Positions 7,880 through 15,547 are shown, numbered from the stretch's first letter. The stretch is DNA of 23,360 nucleotides from Myxococcota bacterium (GCA_023150835.1 JAKLKB010000113.1:1-23360); one strand, 5' to 3'. Notes: generated from the letters alone by a model not told the origin. A program made the numbers and translations.

Positions 7880-8958
7880 GGATTGTCTTTTGTGTGTGGG
7901 CGTCGTTGTGTAGCTTGGCGCACGCGGAGAGTGAGCTAAAGAAGGCATCCGAAAAAGTCTATGTGATCGAACGAGATCGCAGCCAGATCGCGGTGTTGCA
8001 ACACGGAAGGCTGTTGCGAGAGATCGGTGGATTGGGCAAGCTGCACCACGCGACGGTCAAGTTTTGGCGAGGGCATGGGTATCTGATCAGTCGTGATGGG
8101 TTGTTGTCGCAGATCGATCCGAAAACCGATCAGGTGATCCGCCAAGTTCGTGTAGGAAAAAGCAGCATTGCTTTGGATTTTGTGGGATCTTGGATCGCGG
8201 TGGCCAACTATGCGCCGCAGGATGTGGTGTTTTTGGATGCGCAATTGAAGATCCACAAGCGCCTCGTCACAGGTTCCCGCAACGTGGGGATCAAAAGCTG
8301 GCGCGAGCTTTTGGTGGTGGCGCTGATGGATCGCGATGCCTTGTGGGTCTTGGATAGCCAAAAGGGATTTCGTGTCGTTCATCGCGTTGAAAAAGCAGGG
8401 AAAATGCCTTATGACGCGCTGATCGCGGGTTCGTTTTATTTGAGTGCCTTTTTCAAAGAGCGGCAGATCGGTGTGTTGGATCTCGAAAAGAAAGTGTATC
8501 GGCGGGTGTTGTTGCCGATCGCAAAAGAGGGAGTTCCGTACAAGATCCCGCACTTTGGGATGTGGGGAGTGTGGGAAGGCATGGCGTACTTGCCCGTTGC
8601 AGGCTCACAGCAGTTGGCGAAGGTGGATCTGGCGCGTTTTCGGCGGGACGGGCAGATCATGTTAACGGGTTTGCCGGTCTTTGCGGTGCTTTCCGCTGAC
8701 GGTCATTCTCTTGCGGTGAATTATAGCGGTGAGATGCAAGATTTTCTGACAATTATCCAGCGGAAAGATGGAAAGATCTTGCGTCACTTTCGTGCAGGAA
8801 AGCGTATTATGCACTTACGCTTCTCTCCAGACAGCAAGCGACTGTACCTGTCTTCTTATTTTGATCACAAAGTGCGTGTTTTTTCTGTAAAGCCTTGGCA
8901 GAAGCTCGCTTCTGTTGTTGTCCCCACACCTTCTGGCCTTTTTATGGTGCAGCCATGA
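7867..8958 (+). CDS. nirF: Haem d1 biosynthesis protein NirF
   Basis: A 363-residue periplasmic protein with no haem c motif. The signal peptide is residues 1-20 (cleavage AHA/ES). No proper lipobox is seen, unlike the lipid-anchored NirF reported in some species. The rest is a d1-type propeller with features shared by NirF: VYVIERDRSQIAVL at the mature start, GRLLREIGGLGKLHHA, the MPYDAL blade motif, PHFGMWG, and LRFSPDSKRLYLS near the end. NirF is required for late d1 maturation and can convert or carry the d1 precursor. It overlaps nirJ by 13 bp and nirE by 4 bp (ATGA). Confidence 0.9.
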   Translation: MRPLGIVFCVWASLCSLAHAESELKKASEKVYVIERDRSQIAVLQHGRLLREIGGLGKLHHATVKFWRGHGYLISRDGLLSQIDPKTDQVIRQVRVGKSSIALDFVGSWIAVANYAPQDVVFLDAQLKIHKRLVTGSRNVGIKSWRELLVVALMDRDALWVLDSQKGFRVVHRVEKAGKMPYDALIAGSFYLSAFFKERQIGVLDLEKKVYRRVLLPIAKEGVPYKIPHFGMWGVWEGMAYLPVAGSQQLAKVDLARFRRDGQIMLTGLPVFAVLSADGHSLAVNYSGEMQDFLTIIQRKDGKILRHFRAGKRIMHLRFSPDSKRLYLSSYFDHKVRVFSVKPWQKLASVVVPTPSGLFMVQP

Positions 8959-9818
8959 ACAAAAAAACAGGTAAAGTGTATCTTGTGGGCGCGGGTCCGG
9001 GCGACCCTGAGTTGATGACGAGAAAAGCGTATCGGCTTGTGCAACAAGCCGATGTGATCTTGTATGATCGGCTGGTGAATACGGATATGCTGGAAGATAT
9101 CAAGGATGGGTGTCAGTTGGTGTATGTAGGAAAAAAAGAGGGTCTGCACGTGATCCCCCAAGAGGAGATCAACCGACTGTTGCGGGATTATGCGCTGCGC
9201 TATCCGTTGGTGGTGCGTTTGAAAGGTGGCGATCCTTTTCTGTTTGGGCGAGGCGGCGAAGAAGCCCTGTACTTGCGTGAGTGTTGCATCCCGTTTGAGA
9301 TCGTGCCGGGGGTGACGTCGGCGTTGGGGGCACCTGCGTACGCGGGGATCCCTGTGACGCATCGAGGGATGGCGTCGATGTGTTCGATGATTACGGGACA
9401 TTTGGCAAAAGAAGAAGTGGATGAGCTGCCATGGGATGCGTTGGCAGCGATGCAGACGCTGATCTTTATGATGGCGGTGGGAGCGCGCCAATACATCGCA
9501 CAACAGCTTTTGGCGCATGGTCGCCCCGAAGAGGAGCCTGTGGCGTTTATCGAACATGGGACGACGTCGAAACAACGAGTGACACGAACGACGCTAGGCG
9601 TGCTTGCGCGAACCCCGCCAGCAGTGCGCTCGCCCGCGATCCTTTTGGTGGGAGAAGTGGCACGCCTTCACGAAGAACTCGATTGGTTTTCTGCGGCAAG
9701 CGATCTTCCTCATCTTCCCGGGCTAGAAGTGATGGAAGTCGGCGATCAGGGGGTGGTCTTGGCGGATACACGGGGGCAAGGAGAAGGCGAGAAGCAGGAA
9801 AGCGAGGTGCTGCCGTGA
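8955..9818 (+). CDS. nirE: Uroporphyrinogen III C-methyltransferase (NirE/CobA)
   Basis: A 287-residue cytoplasmic SAM-dependent methyltransferase. It makes precorrin-2 from uroporphyrinogen III, the branch point towards haem d1. The motifs are VGAGPGDP (11-18) and LKGGDPFLFGRGGEE (89-103), then PGVTSA, PAYAGIPVTHRG and ITGH in the usual order. The length matches single-domain SUMT, so no CysG oxidase/chelatase or HemD domain is fused; the oxidase/chelatase step to sirohaem must be encoded elsewhere. The ATG overlaps the nirF stop as ATGA, and the stop overlaps the next start as GTGA, so translation is coupled on both sides. The location inside the d1 cluster favours the name nirE over cobA. 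Confidence 0.92.
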   Translation: MNKKTGKVYLVGAGPGDPELMTRKAYRLVQQADVILYDRLVNTDMLEDIKDGCQLVYVGKKEGLHVIPQEEINRLLRDYALRYPLVVRLKGGDPFLFGRGGEEALYLRECCIPFEIVPGVTSALGAPAYAGIPVTHRGMASMCSMITGHLAKEEVDELPWDALAAMQTLIFMMAVGARQYIAQQLLAHGRPEEEPVAFIEHGTTSKQRVTRTTLGVLARTPPAVRSPAILLVGEVARLHEELDWFSAASDLPHLPGLEVMEVGDQGVVLADTRGQGEGEKQESEVLP

Positions 9819-10846
9819 TCGACAAAGAAGCCCTGTTGATCCGCGCACAACAAGGGATCGGACTGGTCGAGCGACCTTATGCAGAGATCGCCCAAGATCT
9901 CGGCGGTACAGAAGACGAAGTGCTTTCAGGACTGCGTGCGTTGATCGGAGACAAGATGATCCGTTCACTTGCGCCGATCTATGATACGCGCAAGATGAAC
10001 TACGATAGCGCTTTGGTGGCTTTTGAAGTGGAGCCGCAGCGGATCGAGTCGGCTGCTGCGGTGGTAAGCACACATCCGGGCGTGAGCCATAATTATGAGC
10101 GGCCCCACGCCTATAATCTGTGGTTTACATTGGCCGTTCCAACCACTTCTTCTTTGGGGCTTGATCGCACAGTAAAGGTGCTCGGACAACAAGCCGAAGT
10201 AAAGGACGTTGCGATCTTGCGGGCAAAAAAAACCTTCAAGATCGGTGTAAAGCTTGATCCAAAACGTTCTTCTTTTCAACGCGAGTCTTCTCGGGTAATG
10301 GAGATGGCGGATCGTCCTTTGTCTGTATCGGAGCAAGAGGCCATCCGTGTGACGCAGGGAGCTTTGGCGTTGGTGTCTCGTCCTTTTGGAGTGTATGCCG
10401 AAGCGCTTGGGATCACAGAAGAAACGCTGCTTGGGTGTCTTCGCGGCTTGCAGATGCGGGGCGTTTTGCGTCGCATCGCGGCGGTGGCTTTTCATCGCAA
10501 ACTGGGGTTTGAAGCCAACGGCATGGCGGTGTGGCAGGTTTCCGAAGAAAAAGCGCTCGAAGTGGGTCCGCAGATGGCCTCTTTTTCGGCTATCTCGCAT
10601 TGTTACCTACGAGAAGCCAGCGCGGGTTGGAAGCACAATCTGTTTGCGATGATCCATGGGAAAGAAAAACAAGAAGTTCAAGATATCGTCTCAAAAATAC
10701 AAGAGGAAGTAAAACTTCCTGAGGCGATGATTCTGTTTTCATCAAGAGAGTTCAAGAAACAACGGATCTTGTATTTTTCTCAAGAAGCAGAAGAATGGGA
10801 GCGGCGTTGGGGGATATCGTCACCCCTCGCGATCCATGAGGCATAA
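9815..10846 (+). CDS. nirDL: Fused two-domain sirohaem decarboxylase (NirDL/NirGH type)
   Basis: A 343-residue cytoplasmic protein made of two AsnC/Lrp-like halves. The first (about 1-155) has an N-terminal helix-turn-helix and the motif SHNYERPHAYNLWFTL. The second (about 170-343) has a matching helix-turn-helix (ALALVSRPFGVYAEALGI) and CYLREASAGWKHNLFAMIHG. The halves correspond to the paired subunits NirD/NirL or NirG/NirH (AhbA/AhbB in the alternative haem route). Those pairs decarboxylate sirohaem at two acetate groups to give didecarboxysirohaem. One fused chain here replaces up to four genes, and no other copy is in the window. The start is GTG at 9815, overlapping the nirE stop by 4 bp. 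Confidence 0.88.
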   Translation: MIDKEALLIRAQQGIGLVERPYAEIAQDLGGTEDEVLSGLRALIGDKMIRSLAPIYDTRKMNYDSALVAFEVEPQRIESAAAVVSTHPGVSHNYERPHAYNLWFTLAVPTTSSLGLDRTVKVLGQQAEVKDVAILRAKKTFKIGVKLDPKRSSFQRESSRVMEMADRPLSVSEQEAIRVTQGALALVSRPFGVYAEALGITEETLLGCLRGLQMRGVLRRIAAVAFHRKLGFEANGMAVWQVSEEKALEVGPQMASFSAISHCYLREASAGWKHNLFAMIHGKEKQEVQDIVSKIQEEVKLPEAMILFSSREFKKQRILYFSQEAEEWERRWGISSPLAIHEA

Positions 10847-10852
10847 AAACAG

Positions 10853-11944
10853 ATGTCAAGGGAAGATGTGCAGGCACAAGAAGACAAGCAACAACTGCGT
10901 TGGTTTCAGGGTGTTGTGTGGGTGGCTTTGTTTGGGACGCTTGTCTTGGGTCTGATCATGCGCTGGATGTTGGCGGGGGCTATCTTTCCATCTTGGATGT
11001 CTTTTCGTTTCTTCAAACACGCACACTCGCATCTAGGTTATTTCGCGGTATTGTTTCCTTTGGTGTGGGCTTGTTGGTGGAAACAAGAAGGCTTTTCTTT
11101 AGGAAAAGGCTGGCGGCTTGTGTATGTGTGGGGTGTGATCCTCAGCACGATAGGATTTTTGCGTGCGGGCTACGCGGTGGATTCGATCCTCGGCTCGACG
11201 GTGGTGTTGGGTGTGTGGTTGTATGTTGCGTGGGCACAACGCGCTCTGTCGATGCGTCGGGAGGATTGGCTGTCTTTTGCTCCGTTGGGGATCGTCTTGG
11301 GCGCGATCTGCATCCCGCCGATCGCCGTGTTGAGCCGTCGTGATCCCGGGATGGCGGTGTTGTGGGTCAAGACCTTTTTGAGTCTACTGATCTTTTTGGT
11401 CGTGTTGCCAGCCGTTTTTTCGCGGCTGTCACTTCAAGCCCCCCCGCGTTGGCTTTGGTATGGTGTCTCTTTTGCGTCTTCGTGTTTTCTTGGGATCGAG
11501 CCTTGGCCTTGGTTGGGGGGAGGACTGGTGGGGATGGGGGGGTGGTTGTTGTGGGCCTTGCGAAGAGGCACGCTTCCGTGGGATATCCGCAGTGCATGGT
11601 TTTTTTGGGCGGCCTCCATGATCTTGGTGGGATGTCGGGTGGTTTCTTACGATCATTTTCTGGGCATTGCAGGGATCCATTATACGCTGTTGGCTCCGTT
11701 TTTTCTATCCTGTTGGTGGATCTTTTTTGAGCGTTTCCCTCCTGCATGGCTGCGCTTTCCCTACCTGTTTTTTGTACTCGGGATGTGTGCTGCGATCGCG
11801 GGGCTGTCTTGGTTTCCCAAGCACGCGCTTTGGTTTTCGCGGGCCTCTGCGGTATTTGGCTCTTTGCTTGTTTTGTGGCTTGTGTTCCTTGCTGTGTTTG
11901 TTGTAGGCTCTCGCCACAAATCGAGAGGTATCGTTTCGGTTTGA
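10853..11944 (+). CDS. Polytopic membrane protein of unknown function, HAHSH motif
   Basis: A 363-residue protein with about eleven or twelve hydrophobic segments after a short soluble N-terminus (1-20). The first loop/helix holds HAHSH (56-60), followed by LGYFAVLFPL. Such clustered His at a membrane face could bind haem or metal, as in NnrS and haem-copper oxidase relatives. I do not recognise a named family with confidence. It starts 6 bp after nirDL, so it belongs to the nir transcript, and its stop codon lies inside the FNR-type box that precedes norC. A role in NO handling, haem delivery or assembly of the nir/nor proteins is inferred from position only. Confidence 0.8.
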   Translation: MSREDVQAQEDKQQLRWFQGVVWVALFGTLVLGLIMRWMLAGAIFPSWMSFRFFKHAHSHLGYFAVLFPLVWACWWKQEGFSLGKGWRLVYVWGVILSTIGFLRAGYAVDSILGSTVVLGVWLYVAWAQRALSMRREDWLSFAPLGIVLGAICIPPIAVLSRRDPGMAVLWVKTFLSLLIFLVVLPAVFSRLSLQAPPRWLWYGVSFASSCFLGIEPWPWLGGGLVGMGGWLLWALRRGTLPWDIRSAWFFWAASMILVGCRVVSYDHFLGIAGIHYTLLAPFFLSCWWIFFERFPPAWLRFPYLFFVLGMCAAIAGLSWFPKHALWFSRASAVFGSLLVLWLVFLAVFVVGSRHKSRGIVSV

Positions 11945-11954
11945 TCTGCGTCAA
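11941..11954. promoter_or_regulatory. FNR/DNR-type box upstream of norC
   Basis: TTGATCTGCGTCAA fits TTGAT-N4-GTCAA, a common form of DNR/NNR sites. It is about 93 bp upstream of the norC ATG and contains the TGA stop of the preceding gene (11942-11944). No convincing -10 was found at the class II distance. Confidence 0.65.
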
Positions 11955-12046
11955 GAGCCGTGTTGATACGGATCATGTGTGTTTGGCATTGTAGACTTAT
12001 TAGTCCATAGATTCTGTGGTCTATATTCATGCAGGAGGTGAAGACC

Positions 12047-12838
12047 ATGCTCTCGAAGTCGCAAGCGCGAACGTTCTTTTTGGTGGGGACATTGTTGTTT
12101 TCTGTGCTGTTTTTGTTTCTAACGATCGATACGGTGCGTCAAGTACCAGCGCAGACGCGGGCGAAGAACATTACGCCGGCGGTGGCGCGGGGGAAACATC
12201 TGTGGGATCAGAACAACTGTATGGGTTGTCATACGTTGTTGGGGGAAGGTGCCTATTATGCGCCTGAGTTGACGAAGGTGTATGAGCGCAGGGGCGCAGC
12301 GTGGATGGATGTGTTTTTGAAAGATCCTCAAGCGATGTTTCCCGGGCAGCGCAAGATGGTGAAGTACAAGTTTAGCGATCAAGATCGCCAAGACTTGATC
12401 GCCTTTTTCAAATGGATCGGGGAGATGGACCTGAACGGTTTTCCGCCGCGTCCATCGCGAGATCTGAATGCGGGTTTGCCTGCACAAGTGACTCCGCCCG
12501 CCCCGCCAAGCACCCGCGCCGATGTCCCTGCGCCGCGCCCGACAACACAGCCTTCCTCCCAAGCCGCGACACGCGTTGGGGCCGCTCCCCAAGTCGCTGC
12601 TGCGCCTGCGATGCCCGTCAAGTTCCAGCAGCTTTGCGTTGCGTGCCATATGCTTGGTGGAAAAGGTGGGCGTGTGGGTCCTGCGTTGGACGGTGTTGGG
12701 AAAAAGTACAATGTCACTTCTTTGCGCAAGTGGCTTGAAGATCCGCAAGGCGTCAAGCCGGGAACTGCGATGCCCAAACTGCCCTTTACTGCGCAAGAAC
12801 TGGATCAGATGGTTGCCTTCTTGTTGGCGCAAAAATAA
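12047..12838 (+). CDS. norC: Nitric oxide reductase cytochrome c subunit NorC, fused to a second cytochrome c domain
   Basis: A 263-residue protein anchored in the inner membrane by one N-terminal helix (about 9-28) and facing the periplasm. Residues 30-145 are typical NorC: WDQNNCMGCHTLLGEGAYYAPEL, with haem motif CMGCH 58-62, and DLNGFPP near the end. A Pro/Ala/Thr-rich linker (about 147-185) leads to a second haem c domain with CVACH 197-201, GPALDGVGKKY and a distal-Met candidate AMPKLPF. Ordinary NorC has about 150 residues and one haem. NorC passes electrons to NorB. The ATG at 12047 has AGGAGGTG at 12033-12040; an in-frame ATG at 12029 precedes that site and is rejected. norB follows after 91 bp. 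Confidence 0.95.
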   Translation: MLSKSQARTFFLVGTLLFSVLFLFLTIDTVRQVPAQTRAKNITPAVARGKHLWDQNNCMGCHTLLGEGAYYAPELTKVYERRGAAWMDVFLKDPQAMFPGQRKMVKYKFSDQDRQDLIAFFKWIGEMDLNGFPPRPSRDLNAGLPAQVTPPAPPSTRADVPAPRPTTQPSSQAATRVGAAPQVAAAPAMPVKFQQLCVACHMLGGKGGRVGPALDGVGKKYNVTSLRKWLEDPQGVKPGTAMPKLPFTAQELDQMVAFLLAQK

Positions 12839-12929
12839 GAGAAAAATGGAACTCAAGTTAAAGAGAAAACAGATATCTGCTGAGCGAACAACAAAGTATC
12901 CTTGCGTAGGATAGCGAGGAGGAGTGAGT

Positions 12930-14366
12930 ATGAAATTTAAATCACAAAAGGTGGCATACTGGTTCTTTGCTGCGTGTATGTTGCTGCTGACGTTGCAGTT
13001 GACGTACGGATTTATTATGGCGTTTGCCCACATGGGGTTGGATGGTCTGCACGATTATATCCCCTTCAATGCGGCACGTGCGACGCATACAAACCTCTTG
13101 GTGGTGTGGCTTTTGACCGGTTTTATGGGCGCAACACATTTTATCATCCCCGAAGAAGCGGATCGCGAACTGCACTCGGTTCCGTTGGCCTATCTTCAAT
13201 TGGTCTCTCTCTTGGTTGTCGGTGTGGTGGCGATCATCGGTTTCCATTTGAACTGGTGGGAAGGTCGCAAGTTTCTTGAGATCCCTCGCCCATTGGATTA
13301 TCTCGTGGTGGTCAACGTCTTGTTGTTCATCTACAACATCGGGATGACCGTGTGGAACGGAAAACGCTTTACCACCACGGGGATCGTTTTGTTTATGGGT
13401 CTTTTTTCGGCGGCGCTGCTGTATCTTCCCGGCATGATCTATTTTACCAACCATACCTTTGATTCGTACTTCCGATGGTGGGTTGTCCACCTGTGGGTGG
13501 AAGGGGTTTGGGAACTGATCATGGGTGCGATCTTGGCGTATCTCTTGATCAAATTGACTGGCGTGGATCGTGAAGTCATCGAAAAATGGTTGTATGTGAT
13601 CGTCGGTTTGACCTTTTTGTCGGGTATTTTGGGAACTGGCCACCATTACTACTACATCGGGACGCCTCGCTATTGGCTGTGGATCGGTGGTTTGTTTTCG
13701 GCGCTTGAGCCGTTGGCCTTTTTGGGGATGGCGCTGTTTGCGGTGGCGATGTACCGACGCAGCGGTCGCCAACATCCGAACAAGATCTCGCTGTATTGGA
13801 CGGTGGGTTGTGCGATTATGGCGTTTGTGGGTGCAGGATTTTTGGGCTTCGCTCATACGCTCCCCCAAGTCAACATGTATACACACGGGACGCTGGTTAC
13901 TGCAATGCACGGTCACTTGGCGTTTTGGGGAGCCTACGCGATGATCGTGTTGGCGATTATCACCTACTCGATGCCTTTGATGACGGGCCGCAAGCTATGG
14001 AACAATATGCCCGGCCTTCTGGCTTTCTGGACATCCAACATCGGTATGGTCGGGATGACGGGAGCTTTTGCGGTGGCGGGTATCGCGCAAGTCTATCTGG
14101 AGCGCAAGCTCGGTCTGGACTTTATGGTTGTGCAAAAAGAGATCGAAGTGCATTTCTTTGGGTTGACGCTCGCTGCGACGCTGTTCTCGGTAGGAATTAC
14201 CTTGTTCATCTATAACTTTATCAAGCATGGCTTGCCACGCGATGAGATGGTCGGCGATCAGTCCTTGGATGCCGAGTGGGTAGAACCCCACCAAGCACAG
14301 ACTGTTAGCGCTGCGCCTGCACCCGAAAAAAGCACCCCCAAAACAGGCAAAAAAGCAAAAGCCTAA
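12930..14366 (+). CDS. norB: Nitric oxide reductase catalytic subunit NorB (cNor type)
   Basis: A 478-residue inner-membrane protein with about twelve helices that reduces two NO to N2O. Ligands in the expected spacing: His53 (RATHTNLLVVW) and His329 for the low-spin haem b; His187, His238 and His239 for FeB; His327 for haem b3. The cNor signature HLWVEGVWE (187-195) carries the two conserved Glu residues (191 and 195), which marks NO reductase rather than oxidase. Spacings 187-238 and 187-327 equal those of Pseudomonas NorB. There is no quinol-oxidising N-terminal extension, in line with the presence of NorC. The ATG at 12930 has AGGAGGAG 5 bases upstream; the GTG at 12924 is within that site. 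The C-terminal tail after about residue 440 is Ala/Lys-rich and soluble. Confidence 0.97.
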   Translation: MKFKSQKVAYWFFAACMLLLTLQLTYGFIMAFAHMGLDGLHDYIPFNAARATHTNLLVVWLLTGFMGATHFIIPEEADRELHSVPLAYLQLVSLLVVGVVAIIGFHLNWWEGRKFLEIPRPLDYLVVVNVLLFIYNIGMTVWNGKRFTTTGIVLFMGLFSAALLYLPGMIYFTNHTFDSYFRWWVVHLWVEGVWELIMGAILAYLLIKLTGVDREVIEKWLYVIVGLTFLSGILGTGHHYYYIGTPRYWLWIGGLFSALEPLAFLGMALFAVAMYRRSGRQHPNKISLYWTVGCAIMAFVGAGFLGFAHTLPQVNMYTHGTLVTAMHGHLAFWGAYAMIVLAIITYSMPLMTGRKLWNNMPGLLAFWTSNIGMVGMTGAFAVAGIAQVYLERKLGLDFMVVQKEIEVHFFGLTLAATLFSVGITLFIYNFIKHGLPRDEMVGDQSLDAEWVEPHQAQTVSAAPAPEKSTPKTGKKAKA

Positions 14367-14418
14367 ATCTCTTTTGGTGTCGCTAGTAGGCAAAAATCCC
14401 CGTGTCTGTACAAGCTCA

Positions 14419-14489
14419 AGCGGCGCAGACGTTGGTTTGAAACCCTCCGTGTTCGCGGAGGTTCGAGCGACGCAGATGTTGGTTTGAAA
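14419..14489 (+). repeat. Pair of 24-bp direct repeats with a hairpin between
   Basis: AGCGGCGCAGACGTTGG and AGCGACGCAGATGTTGG are the starts of the two copies; each goes on with TTTGAAA. The copies differ at two positions and have a period of 47 bp. The 6-bp hairpin CCTCCG/CGGAGG lies between them. Confidence 0.75.
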
Positions 14490-14512
14490 AACCTGTGTTT
14501 GTTCCGCTAATT

Positions 14513-14573
14513 CGGGGTCACGGGGGCTATGACCCCTTGCGGGGTGTGGGGCCGCGCCCCACAAAACCTATCG
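14513..14573 (+). repeat. Dispersed hairpin repeat, copy B
   Basis: Matches 149-209. Two stems are visible: GGGGTCA 14514-14520 with TGACCCC 14530-14536 (9-base loop), and TGTGGGGC 14545-14552 with GCCCCACA 14556-14563 (loop CGC). An A-rich stretch follows rather than a T run, so as a terminator it would be clearer on the minus strand. Copy A retains the second stem and a degraded first stem. Confidence 0.75.
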
Positions 14574-14646
14574 AAGGATCAAACCGTGTCATTTTTTCGG
14601 TGCGGACAAGGGGAAGGGACTCTTCATATTAAGGCGAAAAATCAAA

Positions 14647-14676
14647 GCATGGGGTGACTTGCGGGTCGCCCCATGC
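14647..14676 (+). other. Strong hairpin in the norQ leader
   Basis: GCATGGGGTGAC (14647-14658) pairs with GTCGCCCCATGC (14665-14676) over 12 positions with one G-T wobble; the loop is TTGCGG. It ends 55 bases before the norQ ATG. No T tract follows, so it is more likely an RNA stability or processing structure, or a repeat, than a terminator. Confidence 0.6.
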
Positions 14677-14731
14677 GCATCGCGCCGATGTTTTGCGCAA
14701 AACGGGCAGAGCGAAGGCAAAGGAGCGGAAG

Positions 14732-15547
14732 ATGGATGGAGCAACGACCGTGCAAAAAGAAAAAGATTCAGAACAAGTACTGCCTTTTTATCAGCCAGTA
14801 CGCAAAGAAATCGAAGTGTTTACGCATGCAGCAAAGCATAATCTTCCCGTTCTTTTGAAAGGTCCTACAGGAACAGGTAAGTCTCGTTTTGTGCAATATA
14901 TGGCTGCGAAATTAGGACGCCGTTTAATTACGGTGTCGTGTCATGAAGAGACTTCAGCGGTCGATCTTTTAGGACGTTATCTTGTGAAAGGTGCTGAGAC
15001 GCTTTGGATGGACGGCCCGTTGACGCGGGCTGTTCGCGAAGGCGCTGTCTTGTACATCGACGAGATCGCGGAAGCGCGCCCTGACACGATCGTGGTGTTG
15101 CATTCGCTGACGGATCATCGCCGTGTGTTGTATCTTGACCGTCACGACGAAGAGATCGAAGCGGCGGAAGGCTTTTTGTTGGTGGCTTCTTTCAACCCCG
15201 GTTATCAAGGGGCGTGGAAAGAACTGAAGCCTTCCACGCGCCAGCGCTTTGTTTCGTTGCACTTTGATTACCCCGCGCCAGCGCTCGAAGCGCAGATCTT
15301 GAGTGCGGAAAGCGATGTGGACGAAAAGACGGCAGGACAATTGGTCAAGATGGCAGGGAAGATCCGGAATCTGCACCACCTTGGCTTGGCAGAGTCTGTC
15401 TCGACGCGGCTTTTGGTGGATACCGCCAAGTTGATCCAGTCGGGACTTCCGCCGCGATTGGCTTGCGAAGTGGGTATTGTTGAGCCATTGACGGATGATC
15501 GGGAGGTCGCTCGGTCGTTGATGGATCTGATCGCGCTGCATATCTAA
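14732..15547 (+). CDS. norQ: MoxR-type AAA+ ATPase NorQ, NO reductase activation
   Basis: A 271-residue cytoplasmic ATPase of the MoxR/CbbQ/NorQ group. Walker A is GPTGTGKS (44-51), Walker B is LYIDEI with Asp110-Glu111, and SFNPGYQG serves as the sensor region. NorQ works with NorD to insert the non-haem iron FeB into NorB. The ATG at 14732 was chosen because AAAGGAG ends 6 bases upstream and the protein then has the usual length; earlier starts would add about 26 residues translated through the leader hairpin. Its last codons lie in the first unit of a 47-bp tandem repeat. Confidence 0.93.
   Translation: MDGATTVQKEKDSEQVLPFYQPVRKEIEVFTHAAKHNLPVLLKGPTGTGKSRFVQYMAAKLGRRLITVSCHEETSAVDLLGRYLVKGAETLWMDGPLTRAVREGAVLYIDEIAEARPDTIVVLHSLTDHRRVLYLDRHDEEIEAAEGFLLVASFNPGYQGAWKELKPSTRQRFVSLHFDYPAPALEAQILSAESDVDEKTAGQLVKMAGKIRNLHHLGLAESVSTRLLVDTAKLIQSGLPPRLACEVGIVEPLTDDREVARSLMDLIALHI

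Larger units (their letters stand above)
14367..14731 (+). other. 365-bp gap between norB and norQ with repeats and hairpins
   Basis: No gene is seen here. It contains two copies of a 24-bp direct repeat (14419-14442 and 14466-14489, two mismatches, 47 bp apart). Between them is a 6-bp stem with loop TGTTCG (CCTCCG 14444-14449, CGGAGG 14456-14461). After them come the dispersed hairpin repeat copy B (14513-14573) and a long hairpin at 14647-14676. Classical nor operons have norCBQD closely packed, so this is probably inserted repeat material. No FNR-type box was found in front of norQ. Confidence 0.7.

Noticed and set aside
9431-9814. An N-terminal extension of the decarboxylase gene into nirE
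   Set aside because: The extension is the out-of-frame reading of nirE and has no domain; the GTG at 9815 overlapping the nirE stop is the sensible start.
12846-12914. A 22-codon open frame between norC and norB (starts MELKLKRKQ)
   Set aside because: No ribosome site, no recognisable feature, and short enough to arise by chance.
12119-13033. A 304-codon minus-strand frame over norC
   Set aside because: It is antisense to a clear norC/norB region with strong haem and cNor motifs; the peptide is His/Arg-rich, as expected for a shadow frame.
12942-13916. A 324-codon minus-strand frame over norB
   Set aside because: It is antisense to fully conserved NorB ligands; its composition (His, Gln, Arg) is that of a shadow frame.
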